A stretch of 57,307 nt of DNA from an uncultured Opitutaceae bacterium (GTDB taxonomy: Bacteria; Verrucomicrobiota; Verrucomicrobiia; Opitutales; Opitutaceae): positions 1 to 57,307 of the forward strand of contig CAITBM010000124.1 in the NCBI GenBank assembly GCA_903890485.1, read 5' to 3'. Both the position numbers and the translations under genes were made by a program. Below the pieces are notes generated by a model. It saw only the letters and a program-made list of their open reading frames with translations. It did not search any database and had not been told where the DNA came from. Positions 43,032 through 55,180 of the stretch are shown one piece after another (the first letter of the stretch is position 1; the number at the start of each line of letters is the position of its first letter).

Positions 43032-44282
43032 CTAGGCGGCCTCGATCACCGGCTTCGGGTGGAGTGTCGCGTGCACCATATCCAGCAGGGCCTGCACCTT
43101 GAAGGGCTTGTAGAGAAAGGCCGCGCCGAACCGTTCTGCCCTCACGTTGCTCCCGTTGCTCGAAAGTCCGCTCATCGCCATCATCTTGGTGCGCGGGTTC
43201 AGGTGCTTGATGATCGCCGCCAGCGCGCTCCCGTCCAGGTTGGGCATTACCAGGTCCGTGATCACCAAATCGATGTCCCTGCTGTGCGTCGCGAAGGTGG
43301 CAACCGCCTCGGCACCGTCGCCCGCGGTGAGGACCCGGTAGCCGTTCCTCTTGAGCATCGCCGCCGTCATTTCCTTGATCTGGGGCTCGTCGTCGACGAC
43401 GAGAATCATCTCCCCATTGCCGTTCTCGCGCTTGACCGGCTGCACCTCGGTTCGGCGCTCCTTCTGCGAGACCTCGGCCGCCGGCAGGTAAACGCGGAAC
43501 GTCGTGCCCTGCCCGCGCTGGGTCTTCAGGTTGATGAACCCGTGGTGGTTCTCGACGATGCTCCGCACCGTTGAGAGTCCCAGGCCGGTGCCCTTGCCCG
43601 CGCCCTTCGTCGTGAAAAACGGCTCCCATATCCGTGAAAGCGCCTCCGGCGGGATGCCGACCCCGGTGTCCTCCACCCGGATGATGACCCAGGCACCGGG
43701 CTTGCCCCCCTCAAGCTTCATCGCCGTGCCGTCATCAAGGAGGCAGTTCTCGGCGCTCAGGCTGAGCGTGCCCCCGTCGGGCATCGCGTCGCGGGCGTTC
43801 ACGCAAAGGTTCAGGAGCACCTGGTGGATCTGGGTCGGATCGGCCATGATTGGCCAGAGGTTGTCGGGAAACCCGAACTCGACCGCGATGCTCTTCGGGA
43901 ACGTCTCCCGCATGACGGCGAGAGTCTCCCTGAGCAGGTGCTTGATCTGGACCAACTGGGGGACGCTTGCCGCGCCATGGGCGAACGAGAGGATCTGGCG
44001 CACCAGGTCCACCCCCCGCTCCGCGCTCTTTTCCAGAGAGGTGATGATCCTCAGGTCCTCGGGATTGGTGGCGTGCTCCCGAAGGATCGGCGCTGCGAGA
44101 ATGATGGGGGAGAGGACGTTGTTGAGGTCGTGGGCGATCCCCGAGGCCAGCATCCCGATGCTCTCCAGGCGCTGGGCCCTGAGGTAGCGCTCGTCGGCGC
44201 CCTTCTTCTCCGGGTCGACCAGGGGCAGCCCCGTCCCGGCCTTGGCCTCACTGCCGTCGTCACAGATGAGCGAGGGGTTCAT
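43032..44282 (-). CDS. Hybrid histidine kinase with C-terminal receiver
   Basis: The 416-residue cytoplasmic kinase lacks membrane helices. The HisKA region has the phospho-histidine in GIAHDLNNVLSPI near residue 50, and the ATPase domain has LLNLCVNARDAMPDGG, VEDTGVGIPPEAL and GTGLGLSTVRSIVENH. A linker leads to a receiver domain (about residues 290-410), with MILVVDDEPQI and the aspartate in LVITDLVMPNLDG. It resembles ATPase-receiver hybrids that feed into phosphorelays. It starts at 44282; the open frame upstream is unlike it. The NarL-type regulator gene at 44526 is divergent and may be its partner. Confidence 0.92.
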   Translation of the reverse strand: MNPSLICDDGSEAKAGTGLPLVDPEKKGADERYLRAQRLESIGMLASGIAHDLNNVLSPIILAAPILREHATNPEDLRIITSLEKSAERGVDLVRQILSFAHGAASVPQLVQIKHLLRETLAVMRETFPKSIAVEFGFPDNLWPIMADPTQIHQVLLNLCVNARDAMPDGGTLSLSAENCLLDDGTAMKLEGGKPGAWVIIRVEDTGVGIPPEALSRIWEPFFTTKGAGKGTGLGLSTVRSIVENHHGFINLKTQRGQGTTFRVYLPAAEVSQKERRTEVQPVKRENGNGEMILVVDDEPQIKEMTAAMLKRNGYRVLTAGDGAEAVATFATHSRDIDLVITDLVMPNLDGSALAAIIKHLNPRTKMMAMSGLSSNGSNVRAERFGAAFLYKPFKVQALLDMVHATLHPKPVIEAA

Positions 44283-44525
44283 CGGCCTGCCTCCACCCGG
44301 GGCCGCACCCCACCTGCTCGGGCGTAAAAGTATGCCGAAAGGAAGTGGCTCAGGAGCCCAGTCTGGAGGCCGAAGTCTTCCATTCCCGCAAACTGAGTGC
44401 GTCGTTAAGAGCCCTCGACGCCGAATTCTACGTCTTTTTACGTAATCGCATACAATTTTCATCGGACTCCACGGGACTCGGAAGCATGCTTGAGGTTGTG
44501 AGAGCCCCTTTGTAAGACTGCCCGC
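44283..44525. promoter_or_regulatory. Divergent intergenic region between the hybrid kinase and the NarL-type regulator genes
   Basis: A 243-bp gap with no supported gene separates two divergent signalling genes, so promoters for both should lie here. AT-rich blocks occur around 44430-44465, unlike the surrounding GC-rich coding DNA. I could not identify a convincing -35/-10 pair. Confidence 0.45.
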
Positions 44526-45141
44526 GTGAAAATCGTTATCGTCGAAGACCATTTGATGATCCGGGACGTTGTACGAAAGGTGTGCAGTTCGGATTTCGGC
44601 TACACGGTGGTCGGCGAAACGGACTCGGGCGTGCAGGCTGTCGAGCTGATCATCAAGCACCGGCCGGATGCCGTGATCCTCGACCTCTCGCTGCCCGACA
44701 TGGATGGATTCAATGTGGCGGACCGGGTGTTGAGAGTGATCCCGAGCCTAAGGATCCTCATGCTCTCCTCGCACTGCGACGACTACACGCTCTTCCGGGT
44801 CGAGAAGTCGGGCGTGCACGGGTTTCTCGACAAGAACTCGAACACGATCGAGACCCTGCGTGACGCGCTCAAGGCGATCGGCGAGGGCAGGATCTATTTC
44901 TCGCAGGCCTTCCAGGCTGCGCGCATGGCGCGGCGCACCGACCCGAGGTCCTTCATCAAGGTCCTCTCCGACTGGGAGCGCGCGATCCTTTCCCTTATAG
45001 GCCAGGGCCTTACCGACGAGGAGATCGGGGAGCGGCTCAACCTTTCACCGAGGACCGTCCAGACCCACCGCAGCAACATCCTGCGCAAGCTGGACCTGAA
45101 GGGGACGCCCAAGCTGATCGCTTTCGCCGTCGAGAACGGGT

Positions 45142-48969
<3,828 letters not shown>

Positions 48970-49106
48970 TTCGTTAGCTAAAGGGAATGGAAGGAATGCT
49001 TCACGTGCAGTGCCTATAACTACAGAGAAAAACGTACCGACCGGCGTCAAATTAGGCGATTTAAGAAATAGTCGAATGGATGGGGGAGGTCGTAGCTTCG
49101 TCCCCG
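48970..49106. promoter_or_regulatory. Divergent region between the hybrid sensor and the peptide/YcaO genes
   Basis: This 137-bp stretch lies between divergently read frames and is more AT-rich than its surroundings. Both promoters probably lie here, but no clear sigma-70 boxes stand out. A TATAAC-like element occurs near 49014. The assignment depends on the peptide ORF being real. Confidence 0.35.
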
Positions 49107-49289
49107 ATGAAAACACTAAATCGCATGGCTCTAGGAACGATCTCAAGCCTGCTGCTCGCAGCCGGCTTCTCACGCACCGCCCAGAAGCTCGATCCTCTCT
49201 CCCAATCGCTAAACGCTTCGTGTTTTGGTCTGGAATCACACCCGTCAAGCCCCTGCATGCCCTGCTTCCTCTGTGACGAAGGCATCTAA
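49107..49289 (+). CDS. Candidate 60-residue Cys-rich peptide (possible modified-peptide precursor)
   Basis: An ATG at 49107 opens a 60-codon frame with an N-terminal stretch resembling a signal or leader (MKTLNRMALGTISSLLLAAG, then FSRTAQKLDP). The C-terminal tail is SQSLNASCFGLESHPSSP, then CMPCFLCDEGI. Cysteines lie at 39, 50, 53 and 56, with many serines. It ends 36 bp before a stand-alone YcaO gene on the same strand. YcaO enzymes act on Cys, Ser or Thr residues or on backbone amides of precursor peptides, so this is a plausible substrate. The ribosome-binding site (GGGGGAGG at 49082-49089) is 17 nt upstream, farther than usual. It could be a chance ORF. Confidence 0.45.
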   Translation: MKTLNRMALGTISSLLLAAGFSRTAQKLDPLSQSLNASCFGLESHPSSPCMPCFLCDEGI

Positions 49290-49325
49290 TAGCCGAGGAC
49301 AACACGCTACAAAAACGATGCCGTC

Positions 49326-50219
49326 ATGATCAGCGTTGCAGGATTCCGCTACCGAAATGCTCTCGAGGCGGACGGGGGCCCCATCAGCAGGATCTCCCTG
49401 CGCGAGTTCCCCGTTTACGGGCGTCCGATGTACCAGGCCAACGCGTGGCTGTCGGACAAGATCGTCCCCCGCAGGAAGAAGTTCGCGCTCTACAGTGACG
49501 CGGACGGCACGGGGACGGCGGAGACTCCCATGGTGGCCCGCTACATGGCGATATCCGAGTCGATGGAGCGCTGGGCCTACCGCGTGAAGGCGAAGGCGAA
49601 CGACCGCGAGCTCTACGGCTTCGACATCGATGAGTCCTCGAACGGCATGGCGGCATTCCCCGGAATCTTAGCGACCGAGGCCCGCAAGCGGGCCCAGCTG
49701 GAGGCCGTGGAGCGGTCCAGCGTGATTGCCTGGTGGGAGGGTGCCCTCGACGGGGAGCTGAAGCAGACGGAATGGCCCGGCATCAGCGCGCTCGTGTTGC
49801 CAAGCCCGATTGAGCACGGGGTCACGGTGGTGGCGTTTCGCGAGGTGAGGCCCGACTGCTTCGCCTACGGCATGGGTGCGGGGATGAACTACTTCGGGGC
49901 GTGCGAGCGCGCCGTGATGGAGCTCGCCCGCAACGAGTACGTGCTCGGCCTGAGGCGCGTTTCGCTTGGGCTGGCGGTGCAGGACTCCCCGTCGGATCTC
50001 TTTGAGCGCCGGTGCCTCTTCTTCTCGACGGCGGAGGGGCACGCGATGTTCAGGGAGAGGCTGGGGCGGAAGATCACCGGCCCGCGCTTCACCTCGGAGG
50101 TGATCTGTGACGCCGAGATCGAGGGGCCCTGGACCGAGTACGCCTCGGTCTGGCGGGTCCTCATCCGCCCCTCGTCGACCGAGTTCCTCCTGGACACCGA
50201 GCGGTACTTCTTCTGGTAG
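49326..50219 (+). CDS. Stand-alone YcaO-domain protein
   Basis: The 297-residue protein shows the YcaO ATP-binding signature elements in order: TAETPMVARYMAISESMERWAYR (ExxxER), SNGMAAFPGILATEARKRAQ with LEAVERSSVIAWWEG, and GACERAVMELARN. YcaO enzymes use ATP to activate peptide amides; they make azoline rings, thioamides and macrocycles in RiPPs, and help RimO modify ribosomal protein S12. It is shorter than most (about 350-450 residues) and lacks the fused or adjacent E1-like (ThiF), dehydrogenase or TfuA partners. The only neighbour on the strand is the small peptide ORF at 49107. The specific reaction is unknown. Confidence 0.85.
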   Translation: MISVAGFRYRNALEADGGPISRISLREFPVYGRPMYQANAWLSDKIVPRRKKFALYSDADGTGTAETPMVARYMAISESMERWAYRVKAKANDRELYGFDIDESSNGMAAFPGILATEARKRAQLEAVERSSVIAWWEGALDGELKQTEWPGISALVLPSPIEHGVTVVAFREVRPDCFAYGMGAGMNYFGACERAVMELARNEYVLGLRRVSLGLAVQDSPSDLFERRCLFFSTAEGHAMFRERLGRKITGPRFTSEVICDAEIEGPWTEYASVWRVLIRPSSTEFLLDTERYFFW

Positions 50220-50255
50220 GCCTAGATCCCGCAGGCAGCTCGACACCGGCCGGCC

Positions 50256-52508
50256 TTAGGGCGCCGACCGGATCATCTCCAGCATCTTCTCGGCGGACGG
50301 GTCGTTTGGCCGGAGCTTGAGGACCAGCTCAAATTCCTGGGACGCCTCCGCCCGGCGGCCCGACTGCAGGAGCGCAAGCCCCCGGATGAAATGAGCCGGA
50401 GCGAAGTCGGGCTTCGCCCGGATGGCGGCCTCGATGTGCGCCAGGCCCTCCGGAATATGCCCGGAACGGCAAAGGATCATGCCCAGGTTGTTGTTCGCCT
50501 CCGCCATGTTGGGGTCGATGCGCAGGGCTTCCTGGTAGTGGCCCACGGCCTCCGGGATCCGCCCGGACTGCGCGAGGACATTCCCGAGATCGTAGTGGGC
50601 CTTTGCGTAGTCCGGGTTGATCTGGAGCGCGGCCTCGATCCTTCGGGTACCCTCGGAGACCTGCCCGGAGGCGCAGAGGAGGACGCCAAGGTTGGTGCTC
50701 GCCTCGGCAAAGTCGGGCCGCAGCGCAAGCGCCTGCTCGTACTCCGCGATCGCCTCGGGGGAGCGTCCCTGGGCGGAGAGCGCAACCGCTAGTCCGTAGT
50801 GGGCCGCGGTGAGGTCGGGCTTAAGGCGGATCGCCTGCTCGTAGCGGGCGATCGCCTCCGGGCCGCGGCCGCTCAACCCCTCAAGCGCGTCACCGAGCCC
50901 GCTGTAGGCCTCAGCATAGTCCGGCTGGACGCGGATCACCTCTAGGTAGCGCGCAATCGCCTCCTCGGTGCGTCCCTGCCGGTAGAGGGCCTTCGCGAGA
51001 TTGAAGAGCGCCGGGGCAAAGTCGGGCTGTATCCTGAGCGCCGACTCGTATTGCGCGATCGCCTCGTCGGTCCTGCCCAGGCGGTCCAGGGCATTGCCGA
51101 GGTTGCTGTGCGTGCCCTGGTCCCCGGGCTCGATGGCGATCGAGGTCCTGTAGTGGCTAATCGCCTCGGCGTCGCGCCCCAGGCGGAAGAGAGCCAGGCC
51201 GAGGTTGTTGTGGGCGCGGGCGTTGCCTGGCTCCTTCTGCGCCGTGTCGCCCCAGAGGGAGAGGGTGCTCGCATAGTCGGCGTTCCGCGAGCGCGTGAGC
51301 ATGAAGGAGACCAGGATGCACGCGGCCACAAGGACCCAGCTCCACCGGCCTGCCAGACGGTAGGCTCCCAGCACAAGCCCGACCACGATGGCGGCCAAGG
51401 GAAGGTACATGCGGTGCTCGGCCATGGTCTGCGTTGCGACCGGGACCAGCCCGCTCGGGGCAAGGATGACGAAGAACCAGGCGCCGAGGAACCCGACGCG
51501 GGGCAGCGCCCTAAGGGCAAAGGCCACCGCGGCCGCCAGGGCGATTACGGGTAGGGCAAAAGGGAGGGCTGCCCCGGCGCCCCTTAGCAGGTGGGTGCCG
51601 TAGTCGAACACCAGGGGGCTCGGAAACACCGACAGGCGCAGGTAGCGGGAGACGGCCTCGAACTGCGTGAGCCAGTAGGCGAGGGCGGGAGCCGACCCGA
51701 AGCCCGCGGAGCCGCCGCGGCTGAACCCTGTCGTGGCCACTAGACCCGCCAAGGGTAGCCACGTTGCCGCGAGCCCGGCGTAGAGCCCGCGGCGCTTGCC
51801 GAGGGCCTCCCTGAAAGACGCCGACAGGAATGTCCGGTCGTAGAGCAGGACCACGAGCGGTGCAGTCGCCACGACCTCCTTGGTGCACACGCCGGCAAGG
51901 CAGGCCGCCACGGCGGCCGCGTTCCAAAGGCCCCCGCCGGCCCCGGCGCCCCTCAGGGCGCAGTAGAGCGTCACCAGGTAGAAGAGCCCGGCCAGGGATT
52001 CCACGCGCTGCACCACATAGGTGACCGACTCCGTCTGCAGAGGGTGGAGGGCCCAGAGGAGGGCGGTCGCGAGACCGAGAGCGAGGGCGTCCCGGCCGAA
52101 GCGCTCCCTTAAGGGCGCCAAGAGGAGCGTGCGGCGAACGAGGCCCAGAAGGGCGAGGCCCGCCAGCGCGTGGATCAGGATATTGAGCGCGTGGTAGCTC
52201 CAGGGATCCGTGCCGCTCACGGCGTAATTTAGCGCTAGGGTTAGGTTTGCCAGGGGCCGGCCCCCGACAGTCGTGGCCTGTGGCGGGGGACGAAGGGTTG
52301 CCCACACGGGCCACATCGAGCGGATGCTCGGGTTCTCGGGGATGGCCGTCAGGTCATCGAAGACAAAGGGAGACCTCAGGGCGTTCGAGAAGGCGCAGGC
52401 GACGGCCAGGGCCAGGACCGCGGCGGCGAGAAGCACCCGGTTGCGACTGGCCGAGCCCAGCGTGCTCCCGCTCCCGGGTCTGCTCATGGGGGAAACCCAC
52501 CTGTGCAT
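50256..52508 (-). CDS. TMTC-like membrane protein with C-terminal TPR repeats
   Basis: The 750-residue protein has about 10 membrane helices in the first ~400 residues, with the TMTC-type segment SPFVFDDLTAIPENPSIRSM and its paired acidic residues. About nine tetratricopeptide repeats fill the rest (YESALRIQPDFAPALFNLAK and similar units, every 34 residues). Eukaryotic TMTC1-4 proteins are O-mannosyltransferases acting on cadherins, using lipid-linked mannose. Bacterial relatives are common and mostly uncharacterised. A start at 52487 is also possible. It is divergent from a GT39-like gene, 191 bp away, supporting a glycosylation theme. Confidence 0.85.
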   Translation of the reverse strand: MHRWVSPMSRPGSGSTLGSASRNRVLLAAAVLALAVACAFSNALRSPFVFDDLTAIPENPSIRSMWPVWATLRPPPQATTVGGRPLANLTLALNYAVSGTDPWSYHALNILIHALAGLALLGLVRRTLLLAPLRERFGRDALALGLATALLWALHPLQTESVTYVVQRVESLAGLFYLVTLYCALRGAGAGGGLWNAAAVAACLAGVCTKEVVATAPLVVLLYDRTFLSASFREALGKRRGLYAGLAATWLPLAGLVATTGFSRGGSAGFGSAPALAYWLTQFEAVSRYLRLSVFPSPLVFDYGTHLLRGAGAALPFALPVIALAAAVAFALRALPRVGFLGAWFFVILAPSGLVPVATQTMAEHRMYLPLAAIVVGLVLGAYRLAGRWSWVLVAACILVSFMLTRSRNADYASTLSLWGDTAQKEPGNARAHNNLGLALFRLGRDAEAISHYRTSIAIEPGDQGTHSNLGNALDRLGRTDEAIAQYESALRIQPDFAPALFNLAKALYRQGRTEEAIARYLEVIRVQPDYAEAYSGLGDALEGLSGRGPEAIARYEQAIRLKPDLTAAHYGLAVALSAQGRSPEAIAEYEQALALRPDFAEASTNLGVLLCASGQVSEGTRRIEAALQINPDYAKAHYDLGNVLAQSGRIPEAVGHYQEALRIDPNMAEANNNLGMILCRSGHIPEGLAHIEAAIRAKPDFAPAHFIRGLALLQSGRRAEASQEFELVLKLRPNDPSAEKMLEMIRSAP

Positions 52509-52699
52509 CCCGGTGGGGGAAGGGTGAAAGTTGCGCGCGGGTAGGTCACGGTCGGGGATCGACAGCCTGTCTGACCGCTGGCCAACAAGCCTTCAATCCC
52601 AATGCTCACACGGCGCTTGCCGGTGGGTTCCCGCGGCCGTTAGCGTTGCCCCTGCCCACGCCAAATAAAAATGGCGGGTAACCGCACCGCCGACACCCC
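52509..52699. promoter_or_regulatory. Divergent intergenic region between TMTC-like and GT39-like genes
   Basis: A 191-bp gap holds the start regions of two divergent membrane glycosyltransferase-like genes. I saw no coding potential and no convincing promoter boxes. Confidence 0.35.
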
Positions 52700-55174
52700 A
52701 TGACACCCAGAGAAGCCCCCCCGCGCTCGACCCCGGCCCGCGGCAACTTGAGGGGATGGGCGGACGCTTTCACCGGCTTGCCGGCGGCCTGCGTCGTTCT
52801 GGCCATTTTTTCGGTCCTGCTCCTGGCGTCCGTCCGCAGCAAGAGCCCCACGTATGACGAGGTCGCGCACGTGGCAGCCGGTTACTCCTACTGGCATTTC
52901 GGAGACTACAGGCTTCAGCCGGAAAACGGCCAGTTGCCCCAGCGCCTGGCCGGCATTGCCCTGGCGCTCTCACCCACGCCCCTGCCGGCGCCGGATCCCT
53001 CGGCCTGGCGGGACTCCGACGACTGGCTCCTGGGTTACCAGTGGCTCTTCAGGTCCGGCCTGGACCCGGGCTCCATTGCCGCCCAGGGGCGCCTGTGCTG
53101 CGCCCTGTTTGCCGTGGCGCTCGGCGCCCTTGTTTGGACTTGGTCGCGCAGGCTGTTTGGCCCGGCCGGCGCCATGGTGTCCCTGCTTGCTTACGCCCTG
53201 AGCCCGATCGTCCTGGCAAACGGGGCGCTCATGACCTCGGACACGGCCTCGGCGCTCTTCTTCCTTGCCGCCACCGGGGGCATCTGGGGCGTGCTCGGCC
53301 GGGTCACGCCCCTTCGCGTGGCCTCAAGCGCCCTGATTCTCTCGGCCCTTTTCCTGACCAAGGTCTCGGCGCTCCTCATCCTTCCGATCGCAGCGGTCCT
53401 GGTGGCCGCGCGGCTGGCGGACGGACGGCCGCTCGCGGCTTCCGGCTTGGGGAAGATCAGGGAAGTCGCGGGCCGCGGCCACCAGGCGCTCCTGTTCCTC
53501 CTGGTCCTTGGGATTCATGCGCTCGTGGTGGTGGCGGTCCTCTGGGCCAGCTACGGCTTTCGCTACAGCGCTTTCGCGGACAAGGGCTCCGAAGGAGGAC
53601 GGTTCAGGCAACCCTGGGAGTACCTGCTGGCAAAGCCCGGCCCGGCGGCGGCACTCCGCGCGCTGGACCTAAGCTCCGAGCAGAAGGCCCAGGTCCAGTC
53701 GATCCTGGTGTCGAGCGGGGCCTCGGAGGCCGTGTGGAGCAACCGAACGCTCGACGCCATGGCCGCCGTCCGCCGGGACGTCCTGAGCGCCGCCCAGGCA
53801 GCGAGGCTTGACGGGATAATCTCAAGGCCCTCACCCGAGGCCTGGGTGAGGGGGGTGGAGGCGGCACGCCGCCTTCATTTCCTGCCCGAGGCCTGGATCT
53901 ACGGGTTCACCGACGTCTACCGCCGCTCCCAGGTCCGGCCCGCGTTCCTGAACGGGCAATTCCGGCTCCAGGGGTGGAGGGAGTTTTTCCCCTACACCTT
54001 CCTGGTAAAAACCCCCTTGAGCGTCTTTGCCCTGATGGCGCTTGCCCTGGCCGCCGCCCTAGGGGGAGCCGGTGCGCGACGGGCGGCCCCGGGCCGCCCG
54101 CTTTGGATGCGTGCCTTCCCGGCATTGCCCCTGGTTTCCCTGATTGTGATCTACGCTGCCGCTGCGGTGGCGAGCCATCTGAATATCGGGCACCGCCATC
54201 TCCTGCCCCTTTATCCGCCGGTGTTCATCCTTTGCGGAGCAGCCGGGGAGTGGCTTTGCGCCTCTCCCCTCGCGGGACGGGAGCGGGGGTGGGGCGCACG
54301 GGCCCTTGCCGCGGCCACGGGAGTCTCCCTGGTGGCACTCATGGTCGAAACCGTCTCCTTTTTCCCGAACTACCTCGCCTATTTCAACGGGATCGTGAAC
54401 CCCCGCGAAGCGTACCGTCACCTGGTCGACAGCTCCCTGGACTGGGGGCAGGAGCTGCCGGCGGTTCGCGCCTACCTCGAGCAGCACCACGCCCGGGACG
54501 ACTCCACCTATTTCTCGTATTTTGGAACGTCGAGCCCCGAGTCCTATGGCATCCGCGCCCGCCCGCTCTTTTCGGTGGCGGGCCTGGACAATCGGGACCA
54601 GCAGGACTGGAAGAACATCTTCATCCCGGTGGAGGGAGCACAGGAAAAGATCGACGAGCTCAGGCAGACCCTTGCCCGGTACGACCTGCTCGGCGCGCAG
54701 CGCCTGGGGGACACGGTCGTTGCCACGTTCCTCAAGAAACCGGAGGAATTGGCGCTCGGCGCGGGGACCTACCTGGTGAGCGCCTCGATGCTCCAGCCGG
54801 TCAATTTCGACCTCCAGGGCCCTTGGGGACCCTGGAACCGCAGGTATGAAGCGACGTACCGCGAGCTCGACTTGGCCGTCCGCCCGCTCCTCTCCCCGAG
54901 TCCTTCCGAGCGCATTACCGCCCTTCGGCTGCACCGGGCGGGCGAATGGCCCATGCTCCTCGACCGCTTCGAGGAATACCGGTTCGGAAGGCTGAGCGCC
55001 TACCTCAGGCACCGGGAGCCGGACGATGAGATCAACTTCTCAGTGCTCGTCTACCGTCTCACCTCGTCCGAGTTGGAACTCGCCCTGAACGGCCCGCCCC
55101 CTGAGTTGGCCGACGACGTCCTTTCGGAAGAGAAGGCAAAGCTCCCGGCCAACGGATCCGACGACGTGCCTTGA
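52700..55174 (+). CDS. GT39-like membrane glycosyltransferase
   Basis: The 824-residue polytopic protein has the GT39/PMT-like opening motif: SKSPTYDEVAHVAAGYSYW with an acidic D-E pair near residue 53, following the first membrane helix. Other landmarks are GDYRLQPENGQLPQRLAGI, TSDTASALFFLAATGG, and HLNIGHRHLLPLYPPVF. At least nine hydrophobic helices precede a large soluble C-terminal region beginning around residue 550 (SLDWGQELPAVRAYLEQHH). These enzymes use polyprenyl-phosphate sugars to glycosylate proteins or lipids. Together with the divergent TMTC-like protein and the DUF2298 remnant it suggests protein glycosylation in the envelope, but this is an inference. Confidence 0.83.
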   Translation: MTPREAPPRSTPARGNLRGWADAFTGLPAACVVLAIFSVLLLASVRSKSPTYDEVAHVAAGYSYWHFGDYRLQPENGQLPQRLAGIALALSPTPLPAPDPSAWRDSDDWLLGYQWLFRSGLDPGSIAAQGRLCCALFAVALGALVWTWSRRLFGPAGAMVSLLAYALSPIVLANGALMTSDTASALFFLAATGGIWGVLGRVTPLRVASSALILSALFLTKVSALLILPIAAVLVAARLADGRPLAASGLGKIREVAGRGHQALLFLLVLGIHALVVVAVLWASYGFRYSAFADKGSEGGRFRQPWEYLLAKPGPAAALRALDLSSEQKAQVQSILVSSGASEAVWSNRTLDAMAAVRRDVLSAAQAARLDGIISRPSPEAWVRGVEAARRLHFLPEAWIYGFTDVYRRSQVRPAFLNGQFRLQGWREFFPYTFLVKTPLSVFALMALALAAALGGAGARRAAPGRPLWMRAFPALPLVSLIVIYAAAAVASHLNIGHRHLLPLYPPVFILCGAAGEWLCASPLAGRERGWGARALAAATGVSLVALMVETVSFFPNYLAYFNGIVNPREAYRHLVDSSLDWGQELPAVRAYLEQHHARDDSTYFSYFGTSSPESYGIRARPLFSVAGLDNRDQQDWKNIFIPVEGAQEKIDELRQTLARYDLLGAQRLGDTVVATFLKKPEELALGAGTYLVSASMLQPVNFDLQGPWGPWNRRYEATYRELDLAVRPLLSPSPSERITALRLHRAGEWPMLLDRFEEYRFGRLSAYLRHREPDDEINFSVLVYRLTSSELELALNGPPPELADDVLSEEKAKLPANGSDDVP

Positions 55175-55180
55175 GCGGGC

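Noticed and set aside
49326-50219. Complete azol(in)e RiPP cluster around YcaO
   Set aside because: No ThiF-like partner, flavin dehydrogenase, TfuA, protease or transporter gene is adjacent, so a classical TOMM cluster is not supported.
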